Assembly (NCBI GenBank): GCA_023460175.1 | Contig: JAEWRC010000077.1 | Coordinates: 1 to 32,458, forward strand | Reading direction: 5' to 3' | Source: Actinomycetes bacterium | GTDB taxonomy: Bacteria > Actinomycetota > Actinomycetes > Mycobacteriales > Mycobacteriaceae | Length of the DNA stretch: 32,458 nt | Shown here: positions 29,861-32,458 of the stretch, piece by piece | Layout of the letters: every line of letters begins with the position of its first letter | Numbering within the stretch: the first letter of the stretch is position 1 | Position numbers and translations under genes: made by a program | The notes under the pieces: model-generated | What the model was told of the DNA's origin: nothing | Databases searched by the model: none | Seen by the model: the letters and a program-made list of their open reading frames with translations, nothing else

Positions 29861-30352
29861 TTACCGATTCGGTATCGGACAGACATCTGCGGCGTGCGCG
29901 ACCACCGCCCCGCGCGGGCCCGGTGCGGGGACCCCCCGCTCGTACTCGGCGCCGGTGATCGCCGGGACCTGCGCCAACGCCGACACCTCGGCCTCGGAGA
30001 ACGCGCGTCCCCGCGACAGGAACCGCACGCCGTCGGGCGCCTCCAGGCTGAACCCACCGCCGCGTCCGGAGACCAGGTCGATGACCAGCTGGGTGTGCTT
30101 CCAGGCGTCGAACTGGGGACCGGAGATCCACACCGGCACACCGTCGGGTTGGCGCGGCGCGGTCACCTCGAGCAGTCCGAGCAGCACGTCGCGATCGCCG
30201 ACGATGAAATCCCCGTCGGGGTAGCACATCGGCGAGGAGCCGTCGCAGCAGCCGCCGGACTGGTGGAACATCACCGGCCCGTGGCGCTGTTGCAGCGCGC
30301 CGAGCTGGTCGGCGGCGCTACTGGTGATCAGGACGCGCGGTGGGACCGCCAT
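29861..30352 (-). CDS. DUF779 protein (Rv0459-like)
   Basis: A 163-residue DUF779 protein, same length as recalled for M. tuberculosis. The conserved core is MFHQSGGCCDGSSPMCYP, with three cysteines that look like a metal or redox site, followed by GDFIVGDRDVLLG and VWISGPQFDAWKHTQLVIDL (quoted in parts). Genes of this family usually adjoin an aldehyde dehydrogenase gene and are thought to assist it. In M. tuberculosis the dehydrogenase (Rv0458) is its neighbour; here it is missing and the divergent gene is the prolyl oligopeptidase. The ATG at 30352 lies 7 bases after a TAGGGT hexamer; frames running further upstream are shadows. The C-terminus carries a lone cysteine (DVCPIPN). Confidence 0.88.
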   Translation of the reverse strand: MAVPPRVLITSSAADQLGALQQRHGPVMFHQSGGCCDGSSPMCYPDGDFIVGDRDVLLGLLEVTAPRQPDGVPVWISGPQFDAWKHTQLVIDLVSGRGGGFSLEAPDGVRFLSRGRAFSEAEVSALAQVPAITGAEYERGVPAPGPRGAVVAHAADVCPIPNR

Positions 30353-30359
30353 GCACCCC

Positions 30360-30396
30360 ACCCTAATCCCGTCGGGACCGAACCCGTCGGGACAAT
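30360..30396. promoter_or_regulatory. Back-to-back leaderless promoters of the DUF779 and peptidase genes
   Basis: On the - strand TAGGGT (30365-30360) ends 7 bases from the ATG at 30352. On the + strand GACAAT (30391-30396) ends 6 bases from the ATG at 30403. The two starts are only 50 bases apart, so the polymerase footprints overlap. Confidence 0.5.
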
Positions 30397-30402
30397 GGCG
30401 AC

Positions 30403-32448
30403 ATGGCTGACGCAACGGCGAACGACCCGCACCTCTGGCTCGAAGACGTTTCCGGGGAGGCCGCCCTGGACTGGGTGCGCGCCCACAACGAGCCCACGCA
30501 GGCCGAACTGTGCGACGAGCAGTTCGAGCAGATGCGCGCCGAGGCCCTCGAGGTGCTCGACACCGACACCCGGATCCCGTATGTCCGCCGCCGCGGCGAG
30601 TTCCTCTACAACTTCTGGCGCGACGCGGCCAACCCCCGGGGTCTGTGGCGGCGCACCACCCTCGAGCAGTACCGCACCGACACCCCCGACTGGGAGATCG
30701 TCATCGACGTCGACCAGCTGGCCGCCGCCGACGACGCCAACTGGGTGTGGGCCGGCGCCGACGTCATCGAGCCGGATCACACCCGGGCCCTGATCAGTCT
30801 GTCCCGGGGCGGCTCCGACGCCGCCATCGTGCGCGAGTTCGACATGGGAACAAAGGAATTCGTGTCCGACGGCTTCGAGGTCGGCGAGGCCAAGACACAG
30901 ATCACCTGGGCCGACGCGGACACCGTGCTGATCGGCACCGACTTCGGACCCGACTCGCTGACCGACTCCGGCTATCCGCGGTTGGTCAAGCGCTGGCAGC
31001 GCGGACAGCCGCTGGCCGAGGCCGCAACGGTGTTCACCGCCGCACAGCAGGACGTCATCGCCGCCGCGGCCATCGACCGCACCCCCGGGTACGAGCGGAC
31101 GTTCATCCGTCGCGCCGTCGATTTCTTCAACGACGAGGTCTACGAGTTGCGCGGCGACGAGTTGATCCGCATCGACGCACCCACCGACGCCTCGGTGTCG
31201 GTGCACCGGGACTGGCTGCTGATCGAGCTGCGCTCCCCCTGGTTCGTGGGCACCACCGAATACCCGGCCGGGTCGCTACTGGCCGCCGACTACGACGAAT
31301 TTCTCGCCGGCACAGCCACGTTGGCCACGGTGTTCGCCCCCGATGCGCACACCGCCCTGCACCACTACGCCTGGACGCGCGACCGGCTGGTGATGGTCAC
31401 CCTGGCCGACGTGGCCAGCCGGGTGGAGGTCGTCACGCCGGGCACCTGGGAGCGCGCGGCACTGCCCGGGATCCCGGAGAACACCAACACGGTGATCGTG
31501 GCCACCGACGAACTCTCCGACGAGGTGTTCCTCGATTCCAGCGGTTTCACCTCGCCGTCGCGGTTGCTGTACGGCACGGTGGGCGGTTCGCTGGAGGCCG
31601 TCAAGTCCGCGCCGGCGTTCTTCGACGCCGGGGAGATCGGCGTGGTGCAGTATTTCGCCACCTCGGCCGACGGCACCGCGGTGCCCTATTTCGTGGTCGG
31701 CCCGTCGAACGCCGACGGGCCGCGGCCGACCCTGCTGGGCGGCTACGGCGGTTTCGAGGTGGCCCGCACACCCGGCTACGACGGCGTGCTGGGCCGGCTG
31801 TGGCTCGCCCGCGGCGGCACGTACGTGCTGGCCAACATCCGCGGCGGCGGCGAGTACGGCCCCACCTGGCACACCCAGGCGATGCGGGAGAACCGCCGCA
31901 AGGTGTACGAGGACTTCGCCGCGGTGGCAACCGATCTCGTCGCCAAGGGCATCACAGAAGTCGAGCAACTCGGCGCCCAGGGCGGCAGCAACGGCGGCCT
32001 CCTGATGGGTGTCATGCTGACCCGGTACCCGGAGTTGTTCGGGGCGTTGGTCTGCCAGGTGCCGCTGCTCGACATGAAGCGGTTCCACCTGCTGCTGGCG
32101 GGGGCCTCCTGGGTGGCCGAGTACGGCAACCCCGACGAGCCCTCGGACTGGGAGTTCATGGCGGAATTCTCGCCATACCAGAACATTTCGGCCGACGCCG
32201 ACTATCCCGAGCTGCTGATGACCACCTCGACCCGTGACGACCGGGTACATCCGGGGCATGCCCGCAAGATGACCGCCGCGCTCGAGGCCGCCGGGCATCG
32301 GGTGCGCTACTACGAGAACATCGAGGGTGGGCACGCCGGCGCGGCCGACAACGCCCAGACCGCGTTCAAGTCGGCGCTGAGCTACAACTTCCTGCACCGG
32401 ATGCTGGGCTCCGCCGCCGCCCCAAAAGCCCCCGCCAGCCACACTTAA
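30403..32448 (+). CDS. Prolyl oligopeptidase family serine peptidase (Rv0457c-like)
   Basis: A 681-residue S9A peptidase that cuts short peptides after proline or related residues, in the cytoplasm (no signal peptide). It opens DPHLWLEDVSGEAALDWV, the usual N-terminal helix. A seven-bladed propeller region covers about 75-400, and the alpha/beta hydrolase domain follows. The triad is S529 in GGSNGGLL, the Asp in TSTRDDRVHPG (D612 or D613) and H644 in EGGHAGAAD. GGYGGF and NIRGGGEYGPTWH mark the oxyanion and loop region. Length is typical (about 670-700). The ATG at 30403 follows the GACAAT hexamer by 6 bases and has no ribosome site. It ends 10 bases before the window edge. Confidence 0.95.
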   Translation: MADATANDPHLWLEDVSGEAALDWVRAHNEPTQAELCDEQFEQMRAEALEVLDTDTRIPYVRRRGEFLYNFWRDAANPRGLWRRTTLEQYRTDTPDWEIVIDVDQLAAADDANWVWAGADVIEPDHTRALISLSRGGSDAAIVREFDMGTKEFVSDGFEVGEAKTQITWADADTVLIGTDFGPDSLTDSGYPRLVKRWQRGQPLAEAATVFTAAQQDVIAAAAIDRTPGYERTFIRRAVDFFNDEVYELRGDELIRIDAPTDASVSVHRDWLLIELRSPWFVGTTEYPAGSLLAADYDEFLAGTATLATVFAPDAHTALHHYAWTRDRLVMVTLADVASRVEVVTPGTWERAALPGIPENTNTVIVATDELSDEVFLDSSGFTSPSRLLYGTVGGSLEAVKSAPAFFDAGEIGVVQYFATSADGTAVPYFVVGPSNADGPRPTLLGGYGGFEVARTPGYDGVLGRLWLARGGTYVLANIRGGGEYGPTWHTQAMRENRRKVYEDFAAVATDLVAKGITEVEQLGAQGGSNGGLLMGVMLTRYPELFGALVCQVPLLDMKRFHLLLAGASWVAEYGNPDEPSDWEFMAEFSPYQNISADADYPELLMTTSTRDDRVHPGHARKMTAALEAAGHRVRYYENIEGGHAGAADNAQTAFKSALSYNFLHRMLGSAAAPKAPASHT

Positions 32449-32458
32449 CCGCCAACAC

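Overview
The window is high-GC actinobacterial chromosome, and its gene content and order place it in the Mycobacteriaceae. As I recall the M. tuberculosis map, it runs collinear (in reverse) with roughly Rv0497 down to Rv0457c. Diagnostic genes are senX3-regX3, mshA (mycothiol), murB with an L,D-transpeptidase, the heparin-binding haemagglutinin hbhA, umaA, icl1, ramB and lpdC. A fast-growing Mycolicibacterium-type species is my guess, but the sequence does not fix the species. I see no mobile element, CRISPR array, tRNA or rRNA; this is ordinary core chromosome with local gene losses and replacements.

Layout. 1-2.3 kb: 5' part of an Rv0497-like membrane gene, a decayed exopolyphosphatase gene (ppx1), a Cys-rich conserved gene and a small zinc-ribbon methyltransferase-like gene. 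2.4-8.3 kb: regX3-senX3 (phosphate sensing), gpmA, a YbjN-like gene, mshA and a ROK-type regulator. 8.5-11.7 kb: a short-chain dehydrogenase, an L,D-transpeptidase lipoprotein and murB. 11.7-16.2 kb: DUF2505, a methyltransferase, a nitrilase-type hydrolase, a DUF2993 membrane protein, deoC and two small envelope proteins. 16.3-19.8 kb: hbhA, an XRE regulator with a clear promoter and operator, a DUF445 membrane protein and a TetR regulator. 19.8-23.3 kb: a PPK2-family polyphosphate kinase, umaA, a fadB2 remnant and icl1. 23.6-32.4 kb: an acyl-ACP thioesterase-like gene, ramB, a carboxymuconolactone-decarboxylase-like gene, a secreted protein with an internally duplicated four-cysteine module, lpdC, two small membrane proteins, a DUF779 gene and a prolyl oligopeptidase.

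Themes. (i) Two neighbouring core genes are reduced to 3' stumps, ppx1 at 398-652 and fadB2 at about 21684-21870; both are recognisable from conserved C-terminal residues. (ii) Phosphate and polyphosphate functions cluster: senX3-regX3 with PHO-box-like repeats, a lost exopolyphosphatase and a PPK2 kinase. (iii) Carbon-source control: ramB lies near icl1, whose upstream region carries RamB/PrpR-like TTGCAAAG repeats. (iv) Many genes on both strands have a TANNNT-type -10 hexamer ending 6-8 bases before the start codon, the signature of leaderless transcription, including two tight divergent pairs.

I found no convincing wholly new multigene system. The most novel-looking items are the duplicated-module secreted protein downstream of lpdC, the degenerate methyltransferase behind regX3, the two gene stumps, an RBS-masking hairpin before mshA and the density of leaderless promoters. 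Comparisons with M. tuberculosis come from memory and were not computed.
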